From assembly GCA_938003725.1 (NCBI GenBank), contig CALKXX010000219.1, positions 1-15,751 of the forward strand: a stretch of DNA of 15,751 nucleotides, given 5' to 3'. Shown here in pieces: positions 1 through 6,340 of the stretch. Each line of letters starts with the position of its first letter. Position 1 is the stretch's first letter. This DNA is from an uncultured Sphingomonadaceae bacterium (GTDB lineage: Bacteria > Pseudomonadota > Alphaproteobacteria > Sphingomonadales > Sphingomonadaceae). A program made the position numbers and the translations under genes. The notes beneath the pieces were generated by a model. It was not told the origin of the DNA. It saw nothing but the letters and a program-made list of their open reading frames with translations, and did not search any database.

Positions 1-714
1 CAGGTCCGCAACATCCTGTTCGTTCAAATGCCGCCCCAAATTGGTGACGATACCGCCGGGGTGGACGGCGTAACTATGTACCCCCTTGTCCGCCAGGCGC
101 TTCTCAAGGCCGACGCTGAACAACACATTGGCGGTTTTTGCCTGACCATAGCTATCCCATTTCTCATATTCACGATTTTCGAATTTCAGGTCATCGAAAT
201 GGACCTGATCACGGTGGTGGCCGCGCGAGCTAAGGTTCACGATACGGCCGCCGCCCGTTCCTGCCCCGCCCAGAACGGCCGGCATCAGCAAGTTGGTCAT
301 CAGAAAATGTCCGATATGATTGGTGCCAAATTGCATCTCCAATCCATCCGCCGTTTCGCCATAGGGACAGGCCATCACGCCAGCATTATTTATAAGCAAA
401 TCAATGCGATCATGTTTTGCAAGGAAGCCGCCGGCAAAACTGCGGACGCTATCCATCGAACCCAAGTCCATTTCCACAACTTCGATATTTTCATTTCCTG
501 TCGCAGCTTTGATTTTGCTGGCAGCAGCTTCGCCTTTCGCAATGTCCCGTGCAGGAATGACAATCTGCGCACCCTTCGCCGCCATCGCGCGCGCGGTTTC
601 CGCACCCAGTCCAGATGCACCGCCGGTTATGACCACCAGCTTGCCAGACAGATCGATACCTTCCAACACTTCATCCGTGGTCGTTTCTGCTCCAAAATTT
701 TCACGCGATGTCAT
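1..714 (-). CDS. Short-chain dehydrogenase/reductase, 3' end cut by window edge
   Basis: An NAD(P)-dependent oxidoreductase of the classical SDR family, probably cytoplasmic; the substrate cannot be told from sequence. The visible 238 residues carry the Rossmann dinucleotide motif TGGASGLG (residues 30-37), NNAG (109-112), the catalytic Ser in NLSS (about 162-163) and the YxxxK pair (Tyr189, Lys193), followed by HPGG (218-221). This spacing, with the GTNHIGHF segment near 130-137, resembles the retinol dehydrogenase/WWOX-like SDR group, which is often annotated only as oxidoreductase. The ATG at 712-714 is preceded by a strong AAGGAG ribosome site. The C-terminal part, normally some 70-90 more residues, lies beyond position 1. 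It follows purT on the same strand after 75 bases, and no clear promoter is seen between them. The plus-strand reading frames across it are shadows. Confidence 0.9.
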   Translation of the reverse strand, partial: MTSRENFGAETTTDEVLEGIDLSGKLVVITGGASGLGAETARAMAAKGAQIVIPARDIAKGEAAASKIKAATGNENIEVVEMDLGSMDSVRSFAGGFLAKHDRIDLLINNAGVMACPYGETADGLEMQFGTNHIGHFLMTNLLMPAVLGGAGTGGGRIVNLSSRGHHRDQVHFDDLKFENREYEKWDSYGQAKTANVLFSVGLEKRLADKGVHSYAVHPGGIVTNLGRHLNEQDVADL

Positions 715-789
715 GGGGCTCTCCTTGAAATTTGGTAATAGGATACAACTGAATGCACCGACAAATGGGATAAATGCAAATATGTTTAG

Positions 790-1965
790 TCAGTACGCAA
801 TCTTAACCGCGTCGGCCGCCTTCTTTGCTAACGCCCGCGCCGCGTCCGTATCGGCCCCTGTCGCCAAAGCTACGGCCATGCGGCGATAGGACCGTGTCAC
901 CGGCTTGCCGAAAATCCGAACGTCCGTTTCCGCCCCCTCCCCGCCAAGGGCCAGTGCGTCTTCGACACCGGTTAAGGCGAATTGCTCTCCATCCCGGTCG
1001 GCCAGGATCACAGCGCTGGCGCTCGCCCGGGCCGTCAGAGCAATATGCGGGATCGGCATCCCCATGATCGCGCGGGCGTGCAGATCAAATTCGCTCAGAT
1101 TCTGCCCGATCAACGTCACCATCCCGGTATCGTGCGGACGCGGGCTGAGTTCGGAGAAAATCACCTCGCCGTCTTTGGTGATGAAAAACTCTACACCAAA
1201 TAGACCATATCCGCCCAGATTATCGACAACCTTGCGCGCCATATCCTGTGCGGTGGTGAGCGCCGCAGCAGTCATCGCCGCCGGTTGCCAGCTTTCCTGA
1301 TAATCACCGCGCTCTTGGCGGTGCCCAATGGGTGGGCAAAATAATACACCGCCGCCCGTGCGCACGGTCAACAAGGTGATCTCATAGTCGAAATCGATAA
1401 ATTGTTCGACGATGACCCGCGCTCGGTCGCCGCGCATATTGTCCACGGCATAGTCCCAAGCGGTTTGGAGATCAGCCGCATCTTCGACTTTGCTCTGACC
1501 CTTGCCAGAAGAGGACATGACGGGTTTGATCACGAGCGGCAGGCCAATATCGTCCGCCGCACTAGCAACCTCGGTAAAGCTTTCCGCATAATGATAGCGC
1601 GAGGTGGTGAGGTGCAATTCTTTCGCTGCGACATCGCGAATGGCATCGCGGTTCATGGTGAGCTGTGTCGCGCGGGCAGATGGCACGACATTAAAACCTT
1701 CAGATTCCATCTCGGCAAGAATTTCAGTGCGGATCGCCTCCACCTCCGGAACGATCAGATCGGGTTGATGTTTCTCAATCGCCGCGCGCAGCTTGTCGCC
1801 GTCAAGCATCGAGAATGTTTCGCTATCATCCGCCACTTGCATCGCGGGGGCATGGTCATAGGTATCGCACGCAATGACGTAAGCGCCCAGCCGTTTGGCA
1901 GAAATTACAAATTCGCGGCCCAGTTCACCGGACCCAAGCAGCAGGATTTTTTTGGTAAAGGTCAT
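790..1965 (-). CDS. purT: Formate-dependent phosphoribosylglycinamide formyltransferase (GAR transformylase 2)
   Basis: PurT converts 5'-phosphoribosylglycinamide, formate and ATP to formyl-GAR in cytoplasmic purine synthesis, a folate-independent alternative to PurN. The 391 residues match the usual family length (392 in E. coli). The N-terminal domain starts with LLLGSGELG (residues 8-16). The ATP-grasp domain shows the glycine-rich loop SSSGKGQS (151-158), GVEFF (257-261) and the family signature ELSPRPHDTGMVT (272-284). The ATG at 1963-1965 sits eight residues before the nucleotide-binding strand, as expected, although no good Shine-Dalgarno sequence precedes it. It lies between the VOC gene (85 bases upstream) and the SDR gene (75 bases downstream) on the same strand; no other purine gene is in the window. 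The sequence looks complete and intact. Confidence 0.96.
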   Translation of the reverse strand: MTFTKKILLLGSGELGREFVISAKRLGAYVIACDTYDHAPAMQVADDSETFSMLDGDKLRAAIEKHQPDLIVPEVEAIRTEILAEMESEGFNVVPSARATQLTMNRDAIRDVAAKELHLTTSRYHYAESFTEVASAADDIGLPLVIKPVMSSSGKGQSKVEDAADLQTAWDYAVDNMRGDRARVIVEQFIDFDYEITLLTVRTGGGVLFCPPIGHRQERGDYQESWQPAAMTAAALTTAQDMARKVVDNLGGYGLFGVEFFITKDGEVIFSELSPRPHDTGMVTLIGQNLSEFDLHARAIMGMPIPHIALTARASASAVILADRDGEQFALTGVEDALALGGEGAETDVRIFGKPVTRSYRRMAVALATGADTDAARALAKKAADAVKIAY

Positions 1966-2031
1966 GGGGCTGGACTGTAACTGAACAGAAAGGCCTCGTC
2001 ATCCTGAACTTGTTCTTGGCATAGCGCCCCA

Positions 2032-2057
2032 CCTTCTAACCCACCGCCTTCTAACCC
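2032..2057. repeat. Tandem 15-base duplication at the VOC gene stop codon
   Basis: CCTTCTAACCC occurs at 2032-2042 and again at 2047-2057, a period of 15 bases. The right copy contains the TAG stop of the VOC gene (2051-2053 on the minus strand). The left copy gives a second in-frame TAG five codons later, at 2036-2038. It looks like a small slippage duplication with no effect on the protein. Confidence 0.7.
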
Positions 2058-2509
2058 GCCGCCATCATCTCGCTCATGCGTTTGTTCATCTCTTCAGGCG
2101 TCACATCTTCGATATGGGTTGAGAGCGTCCATTCATGGCCGAACGGATCTTTTAGCCAACCGGATCGATCCCCGTAAAATTGATCCTCTACCGGACGCAC
2201 AGATTCCGCGCCGGCATCAACCGCCTTTTGAAATGCGGCATCAACATCGGGCACATAGATCATCATGCTGCAAACCGATCCGCCGCGAGCCTTGGGTCCC
2301 AATTTGTCCATTTCCGGAAATTCATCCGCAATCATCACATGACTATCGCCGATCATAATATCCGCATGGCCAATCTTGTCACCCATTGGCATCCGCATAA
2401 CTTCTTCCGCGCCGAATGCCTGTTTGTAAAACTCGATCGCCGCTGCTGCATCATCCACCGTTAAATAGGCTGTGACGCTATGATAACCGTCCTCTTTCCA
2501 ATCTACCAT
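2051..2509 (-). CDS. VOC-superfamily (glyoxalase/PhnB-like) protein
   Basis: A small vicinal-oxygen-chelate fold protein of the glyoxalase/bleomycin-resistance/PhnB-like group; its substrate is unknown. Translating from the ATG at 2507-2509 gives 152 residues, typical for the family. Paired betaalphabetabetabeta modules are visible: VTAYLTVDDAAAAIEFYKQAF (12-32) with GHADIMIGD (47-55), then SMMIYVPDVDAAFQKAV (81-97) with FYGDRSGWLKDPFGHEWTL (111-129). The YGDR...DPFGHEW block is characteristic. His48 and Glu126 are plausible metal ligands by analogy. A longer frame reaches 2575, but the added residues are basic and unlike the family, and the 2509 start has a GTGAGG ribosome site nine bases upstream, so I chose it. 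It is the first gene of the minus-strand VOC-purT-SDR series and is divergent from the zinc receptor gene. Confidence 0.88.
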   Translation of the reverse strand: MVDWKEDGYHSVTAYLTVDDAAAAIEFYKQAFGAEEVMRMPMGDKIGHADIMIGDSHVMIADEFPEMDKLGPKARGGSVCSMMIYVPDVDAAFQKAVDAGAESVRPVEDQFYGDRSGWLKDPFGHEWTLSTHIEDVTPEEMNKRMSEMMAAG

Positions 2510-2567
2510 TTTGCTTATCCTCACCTTCCAAAAACGCTTCATAGCAAATTTGGCTCGCTTTGGCGAC

Positions 2568-2584
2568 ATTGTCATTTTGACAAT
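2568..2584. promoter_or_regulatory. Perfect inverted repeat over the -35 region of the receptor gene
   Basis: ATTGTCA-TTT-TGACAAT is a perfect 7-base inverted repeat with a 3-base spacer. Its right arm supplies most of the TTGACA -35 hexamer (2577-2582) and it touches the Zur-like palindrome starting at 2584. This is a typical layout for a dimeric repressor or activator site. The protein that would bind is unknown. The repeat also lies 58 bases upstream of the VOC gene start, so it could act on either divergent gene. Confidence 0.55.
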
Positions 2585-2606
2585 TGATATGTCATAACAT
2601 TACAAT
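2577..2606 (+). promoter_or_regulatory. Sigma-70-type promoter of the ZnuD-like receptor gene
   Basis: A perfect TTGACA -35 box (2577-2582) is followed after 18 bases by TACAAT (2601-2606), a five-of-six match to the -10 consensus. Transcription would begin near 2613, leaving a leader of about 36 bases before the TTG start codon at 2649. The spacer is almost entirely occupied by a Zur-like palindrome. Confidence 0.65.
2584..2605. promoter_or_regulatory. Putative Zur box (zinc-uptake repressor operator)
   Basis: The core ATGTCATAACAT (2589-2600) is a palindrome with one mismatched pair. Flanking TTG (2584-2586) and CAA (2603-2605) extend the symmetry to 22 bases. From memory it is one base from the ATGTTATAACAT core of proteobacterial Zur sites. 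It lies between the -35 and -10 boxes of a gene that looks like znuD, a known Zur target in Neisseria and others. Zur binding here is an inference from motif and context. Confidence 0.55.
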
Positions 2607-2648
2607 TACGGACCTCATCGAATATCCCTCAAACCAAGTGAGTACATC

Positions 2649-4784
2649 TTGTCCCATCACAAATACCTGATTTCCGCCGCAATCATCGCCCTCTCCGCTT
2701 CTCCTGCTTTGGCACAGGAAACAACGGACAGTCCCGAGCGCGGTTTGACCGACGACTTTCACAACGATGATCAGATTATCGTAACGGCCCCCTATGTGGA
2801 TCAACTAGATATTCTTGCAGGTACATCGGCCTTGTCCGGTGAAGACCTTGCCGAGGATCTGCGTGGGCAAATTGGTGATAGCCTGACCAGCCTGCCCGGT
2901 GTTTCCTCCACCAGCTTTGCACCGGGATCGTCACGCCCCGTTCTGCGCGGGTTTCAGGGGCCTCGGGTCAGGGTTTTGACCGATGGAATTGGTACGCTCG
3001 ATGCCTCCAACACTTCGGTTGATCATGCGGTGACAATTGATCCCCTGACCGCCCAACGGGTCGAAGTACTTCGCGGCCCGGCGGTTCTGCTGTTCGGCGG
3101 TGACGCCATTGGCGGTGCGGTCAATGTCATCGACAAGCGCATTCCACGCGATGTGCCGGAGGATGCCATCCATATCGACGCGCTCGCGGGCTATGGCACC
3201 GCAGCGGATGATTATAGCGCAGCAGGTTCAGTGGATGTGCCGCTCACCGGCAAACTCGTACTCCACGTGGATGGCAGCTACCGCGAGACCGACGATGTTC
3301 GCATTCCCGGTTTTGTGCTCGCTCCCGAACTGCGCGCCGAAGTCCTGGAATCTGCAGCAGAGGAATTGGAAGAAGGCGAGCTTGAAGAAGCTGCTGAATT
3401 AACCGAAACCGCCAACCTGCGCGACCGCGTGCCGAATACCGGAAGCCAGACATATACGGCTGGTGCGGGCCTCGCCTATATCGGTGACGGCGGCCATTTA
3501 GGTGTCTCATTCGGATATTATGACACCGAATATGGCATACCCGCCCGCCCGGGCGCCGGCCATCATGGTGAAGAAGAAGGCGAGGAAGAAGGCGGCGAGG
3601 AAGAAGAAGAAGGTCCGGTCACCATCGATCTGGAACAAGTTCGGATTGATTTGCGTGGCGGCGTGCAATTGGGCGGATTTTTTGAAACGTTGAATTTTCG
3701 TGCCGGTTATTCCGACTATACGCATACCGAGTTTGAGGGCGACGAGGTTGGCACCGTATTTGATGTGTCCGGCGTAGAGGCGAGAGCCGAATTGGTGCAG
3801 GCCGACCGCAATGGCTGGCGCGGTGTCATCGGGACACAATATTTGGCGCGCGATTTCAACGCCATTGGGGCAGAGGCCTTTGTGCCTAAGAATACAGTCG
3901 AAAGCTGGGCTTTGTTCACCATACAGGAGGTCGATCTGGGCGACTTTGAGGTGGAAGGTGCCGCACGCATTGAAAGCACTGACATATCATCAAATGTCGT
4001 CAATTTTGACCGCGACTTTACGGCCTTTTCCGCGGCCCTTGGCTTTGCCTATTCACCGGGCGATGAGGCGTTGAAAATCGGGGCGAACTTGTCTCGTTCG
4101 GAACGGGCGCCGGCAGCGGAAGAATTGCTATCAAACGGGCCGCATATTGCCACGCAGGCGTTTGAGATTGGCAATCCCAATTTCACCACGGAAAAAAGCT
4201 GGGGCGGCGAGCTATATGCCCGCTGGGACAGCGATAATATTGAGCTTAGCGCGACAGTCTATGCCAACTTCTTTGACGATTATATTTTTGAGACTGAGAC
4301 TGGTGCCGAACAGGATGAATTGCCCGTGTTCCAGTTTTTTCAACAAGATGCGACCTATTATGGCTTTGAAGCCTCGGCCTCCGCGCGAGTCGGAAGCGCT
4401 GGTGGTTTTGACTTCGTCGTTGACGGTGTAGCCGATTATGTGCGCGCGAAAATCAAAAATGGTGGCGGTCCCGTGCCGCGTATCCCACCGCTAAGGCTGC
4501 TTGGCGGGATTGAAGCACAAAGTGATGCCATAGACGTTCGCGCCGAACTGGAATGGGCGGACAGCCAGAACCGGGTGACCACCTTTGAAACGGCGACGGA
4601 CGGCTTCACAATGGTCAATGCCTCGGTGGCGTGGCGTCCAATGGGCAAAGATGGCGGTGTAACCCTGTTGGCATCTGCAAATAATATCTTTGATGTAGAG
4701 GCCCGTCGTCATGCCTCGTTCACGAAGGATTTTGTACCCCTATCAGGACGCGATTTCCGCGTAAGTGCAAAATTTAGCTTCTAG
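2649..4784 (+). CDS. znuD: TonB-dependent outer-membrane receptor, ZnuD (zinc uptake) family
   Basis: A 711-residue TonB-dependent receptor, most likely importing zinc across the outer membrane. It has a signal peptide (1-22, ending SPALA-QE), a TonB-box-like stretch IIVTA (43-47), a plug domain (about 50-165, with LRGFQG at 99-104, VEVLRGP at 138-144 and DAIGGAVNV at 152-160) and a beta-barrel ending in the C-terminal Phe typical of outer-membrane proteins. The barrel segment RAPAAEELLSNGPHIATQAF matches the corresponding segment of Neisseria ZnuD as I recall it, including PH/KHxATxxFExGN. Two acidic extracellular-loop candidates stand out: residues 231-252, and 301-322 with HH followed by eleven glutamates. 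Neisseria ZnuD is His-rich there. No in-frame ATG exists upstream, so the start is TTG at 2649 with a weak AAGTGAG ribosome site; this start gives a proper signal peptide. The promoter contains a Zur-like box. Zinc specificity is inferred; another divalent metal is possible. Confidence 0.85.
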   Translation: MSHHKYLISAAIIALSASPALAQETTDSPERGLTDDFHNDDQIIVTAPYVDQLDILAGTSALSGEDLAEDLRGQIGDSLTSLPGVSSTSFAPGSSRPVLRGFQGPRVRVLTDGIGTLDASNTSVDHAVTIDPLTAQRVEVLRGPAVLLFGGDAIGGAVNVIDKRIPRDVPEDAIHIDALAGYGTAADDYSAAGSVDVPLTGKLVLHVDGSYRETDDVRIPGFVLAPELRAEVLESAAEELEEGELEEAAELTETANLRDRVPNTGSQTYTAGAGLAYIGDGGHLGVSFGYYDTEYGIPARPGAGHHGEEEGEEEGGEEEEEGPVTIDLEQVRIDLRGGVQLGGFFETLNFRAGYSDYTHTEFEGDEVGTVFDVSGVEARAELVQADRNGWRGVIGTQYLARDFNAIGAEAFVPKNTVESWALFTIQEVDLGDFEVEGAARIESTDISSNVVNFDRDFTAFSAALGFAYSPGDEALKIGANLSRSERAPAAEELLSNGPHIATQAFEIGNPNFTTEKSWGGELYARWDSDNIELSATVYANFFDDYIFETETGAEQDELPVFQFFQQDATYYGFEASASARVGSAGGFDFVVDGVADYVRAKIKNGGGPVPRIPPLRLLGGIEAQSDAIDVRAELEWADSQNRVTTFETATDGFTMVNASVAWRPMGKDGGVTLLASANNIFDVEARRHASFTKDFVPLSGRDFRVSAKFSF
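3570..3614 (+). repeat. Three imperfect 15-base repeats coding an acidic receptor loop
   Basis: Three consecutive 15-base units made of GAA/GAG and GGC/GGT codons (3570-3584, 3585-3599, 3600-3614) encode EEEGE, EEGGE and EEEEG in the znuD-like receptor, directly after a His-His pair. The unit length is a multiple of three, so gain or loss of a unit would keep the frame and change only the loop length. Confidence 0.7.
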
Positions 4785-4795
4785 GACCATCATAT

Positions 4796-4921
4796 ATGCA
4801 GAAAATTCTTGCAGGCATCATGATTTCATCATTGCTCGTGCTGAGCGCGTGCGCCACCGTAAAAGGTATTGGGCGTGATATCGAATCTGTCGGAGAAGCC
4901 GGACAGGATGCGATTGACTAG
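4796..4921 (+). CDS. Entericidin A/B-family small lipoprotein
   Basis: A 41-residue lipoprotein precursor. It has a short basic N-terminus (MQK), a hydrophobic core (residues 4-16) and a lipobox LSAC with Cys19 as the lipidated residue. The mature part, CATVKGIGRDIESVGEAGQ onward, fits the entericidin EcnA/EcnB pattern: a small amphipathic peptide with GxGxDIxSxGEA. Entericidins are known in Enterobacteria as a membrane-active/antidote lipoprotein pair; in alphaproteobacteria single copies are common and of unclear role. The gene starts 11 bases after the znuD-like stop, with AGGA (4783-4786) overlapping that stop as ribosome site, so co-transcription from the same zinc-type promoter is likely. 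Only nine bases separate its stop from the convergent tatC stop. No partner entericidin gene is seen nearby. Confidence 0.85.
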   Translation: MQKILAGIMISSLLVLSACATVKGIGRDIESVGEAGQDAID

Positions 4922-4942
4922 GGTCAGGACCTAGGCTTTTTT
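4918..4942 (+). terminator. Possible weak terminator between receptor operon and tatC
   Basis: CTAGG (4918-4922) can pair with CCTAG (4930-4934), followed after GC by six T (4937-4942). The stem is only five pairs with a seven-base loop, and it lies over the stop codons of both convergent genes. It is a plausible but weak intrinsic terminator for the plus-strand transcript. Confidence 0.3.
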
Positions 4943-5704
4943 GCGGTCACCAAACCACATAATTGCCAAAGAGACTTCATAGAGCATGATCAGCGGAATA
5001 CCGAGCATCAGTTGCGAGATAACATCCGGCGGTGTCAATATCGCGGCCAGAGCGAATGCCGCGACGATCATATAACGGCGCATGCCTTTTAGCTGCTGCC
5101 GCGTCACTAGCCCGGCGCGGTTGAGAAGCAGCAATAATACCGGCAGCTGAAAGCAAACGCCGAATGCCAATATGAACTGCATCACTAACGACAGATAATC
5201 CCCCATTGCCGGCAGCGCCTCTTGTGTCAGCCCGCCTACTTCTCCTTCAAAGCCGATAAAAAATCGGAAAGCGGTAGGCATCACGATAAAATAGGCCAAC
5301 GCCGCACCGGCCCCGAATAATACAGGTGTTGCCACCAGAAACGGCAGAAACGCTTTCTTCTCCTTGCTATACAGACCGGGCGCAACAAAGGCCCAAAGTT
5401 GATTGGAGATAATCGGAAAGGCGAGAAAAAACGCAGCAAACATTGCGACTTTAATCTCTACGAAAAAGGCTTCGTAAAGCTTGGTATATATGATCTTGCC
5501 CTCTCCCACCGGGAAAGCCGCCGTCAGTGGTTTGACTAGAATCGCAAAAATTTCATCTGCAAAAAACAGACTGAACCCAAAGGCAACAACCAGTGCGGCA
5601 ACCGCCCACAGCAAACGTTGACGCAGCTCAATCAGATGATCGATCAACGGTGCTTTGCTGTCATCGATTTCTCCATCGATTTGGGGTGTGCTTTGCTCAT
5701 TCAT
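4931..5704 (-). CDS. tatC: Twin-arginine translocase subunit TatC
   Basis: TatC is the polytopic inner-membrane core of the Tat system, which binds twin-arginine signal peptides and exports folded proteins together with TatA and TatB. The 257 residues match the family length (258 in E. coli) and hydropathy suggests six membrane segments. Conserved features are HLIELRQRL (23-31; Glu26 corresponds to the signal-peptide-contacting glutamate of E. coli), FAPGLYxxEKK-type loop with Glu115, PxxFGAGAALAYF near 130-140, and AAILTPPDVISQ with a following LYE near the end. Its ATG overlaps the tatB stop (ATGA, 5701-5704), so translation is probably coupled. It is the last gene of the minus-strand cluster and ends nine bases from the convergent entericidin gene. 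Confidence 0.97.
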   Translation of the reverse strand: MNEQSTPQIDGEIDDSKAPLIDHLIELRQRLLWAVAALVVAFGFSLFFADEIFAILVKPLTAAFPVGEGKIIYTKLYEAFFVEIKVAMFAAFFLAFPIISNQLWAFVAPGLYSKEKKAFLPFLVATPVLFGAGAALAYFIVMPTAFRFFIGFEGEVGGLTQEALPAMGDYLSLVMQFILAFGVCFQLPVLLLLLNRAGLVTRQQLKGMRRYMIVAAFALAAILTPPDVISQLMLGIPLIMLYEVSLAIMWFGDRKKA

Positions 5705-6054
5705 GACTTGGAGCTATTATCAGCCGGATCGCCGGTTGGCTGGGTCGATCCCGCCGCATCAACACCGGGGCTCTCTTTGGCCTCCATCATCGGTTCCGGC
5801 TCACCTGGATCGGGAAGCGCGGGATGCTCTTTCATGATCCGGTCATTTTCCGAAGCCCATTTTTTTTCCATTTCCTGAAGCTCGGCCTCTCGCACCATCG
5901 CATCCAGGCCGGACCGGAAATTGGACATGACGCCTCGTGCTTTACCCATCCATTTACCGGCGGTGGATAGCGCGCGCGGCAATTCCTTTGGTCCAATGAC
6001 AATCACCGCGATCATCGCGATCACCGCCATTTCCGGAAAACCTATATCAAACAT
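5701..6054 (-). CDS. tatB: Twin-arginine translocase subunit TatB
   Basis: TatB pairs with TatC to form the receptor for twin-arginine precursors. The 117-residue protein begins MFDIGFPE, with the polar Glu8 that is typical of TatB rather than TatA. A single membrane helix follows (about 6-20), then the GP hinge in VIGPKELP (19-26), an amphipathic helix (about 25-65) and a disordered acidic, Pro-rich tail. It is shorter than E. coli TatB (about 170) but normal for alphaproteobacteria. Its stop overlaps the tatC start by four bases. It begins 31 bases after the tatA stop, across an intercistronic hairpin. Confidence 0.95.
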   Translation of the reverse strand: MFDIGFPEMAVIAMIAVIVIGPKELPRALSTAGKWMGKARGVMSNFRSGLDAMVREAELQEMEKKWASENDRIMKEHPALPDPGEPEPMMEAKESPGVDAAGSTQPTGDPADNSSKS

Positions 6055-6062
6055 GATCTAAA

Positions 6063-6080
6063 CGCCTCGCGCTTGAGGCG
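6063..6080 (-). other. Intercistronic hairpin between tatA and tatB
   Basis: CGCCTC (6063-6068) and GAGGCG (6075-6080) form a perfect six-pair GC-rich stem with a six-base loop, possibly extended by a G-U pair. On the transcribed minus strand it sits between the tatA stop (6086) and the tatB start (6054), with no T-run after it. It is therefore more likely an mRNA processing, stability or translation element than a terminator. Confidence 0.55.
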
Positions 6081-6085
6081 GCCTA

Positions 6086-6313
6086 TCAACTAGCCGTCTT
6101 GTCGGCTGTCGAATTTGCTTCAGCGGGACTGTCCGCTGATTTGCCATCAATACGGGTCGCTTCGACAACTTTTTCTTCTTCGTCGGAGATACCCTTTTTG
6201 AACGATTTAATGCCTTTGCCGACATCTCCCATCATTTCCGAGATACGGCCACGACCGAAAAAAATGAGGGCGAGTAGAACAACTAAAGCAATTTGCCATG
6301 GACCGGGATTCAT
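6086..6313 (-). CDS. tatA: Twin-arginine translocase subunit TatA
   Basis: TatA oligomerises in the inner membrane to provide the pore or membrane-weakening function of Tat export. The 75-residue protein has a short N-terminus (MNPGPWQ), one membrane helix (about 7-18), the hinge FFGRGRISEM and an amphipathic helix with MGDVGKGIKSFKKGIS. The lysine-rich FKKG motif is diagnostic, and a charged tail follows. I chose the ATG at 6311-6313 because AGGAGAA lies five bases upstream; a TTG codon immediately before it could also be read in frame. It precedes tatB and tatC on the minus strand and follows scpB by 27 bases. Confidence 0.95.
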   Translation of the reverse strand: MNPGPWQIALVVLLALIFFGRGRISEMMGDVGKGIKSFKKGISDEEEKVVEATRIDGKSADSPAEANSTADKTAS

Positions 6314-6340
6314 CAAAATTCTCCTGAATATATATCCTAT

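Noticed and set aside
28..738. Long plus-strand reading frame across the left edge
   Set aside because: It is antisense to a clear short-chain dehydrogenase with all catalytic motifs in the minus-strand frame; its translation has no recognisable features.
2510..2575. N-terminal extension of the VOC protein
   Set aside because: The extra basic residues are not typical of the family, and the start at 2509 has its own ribosome site.
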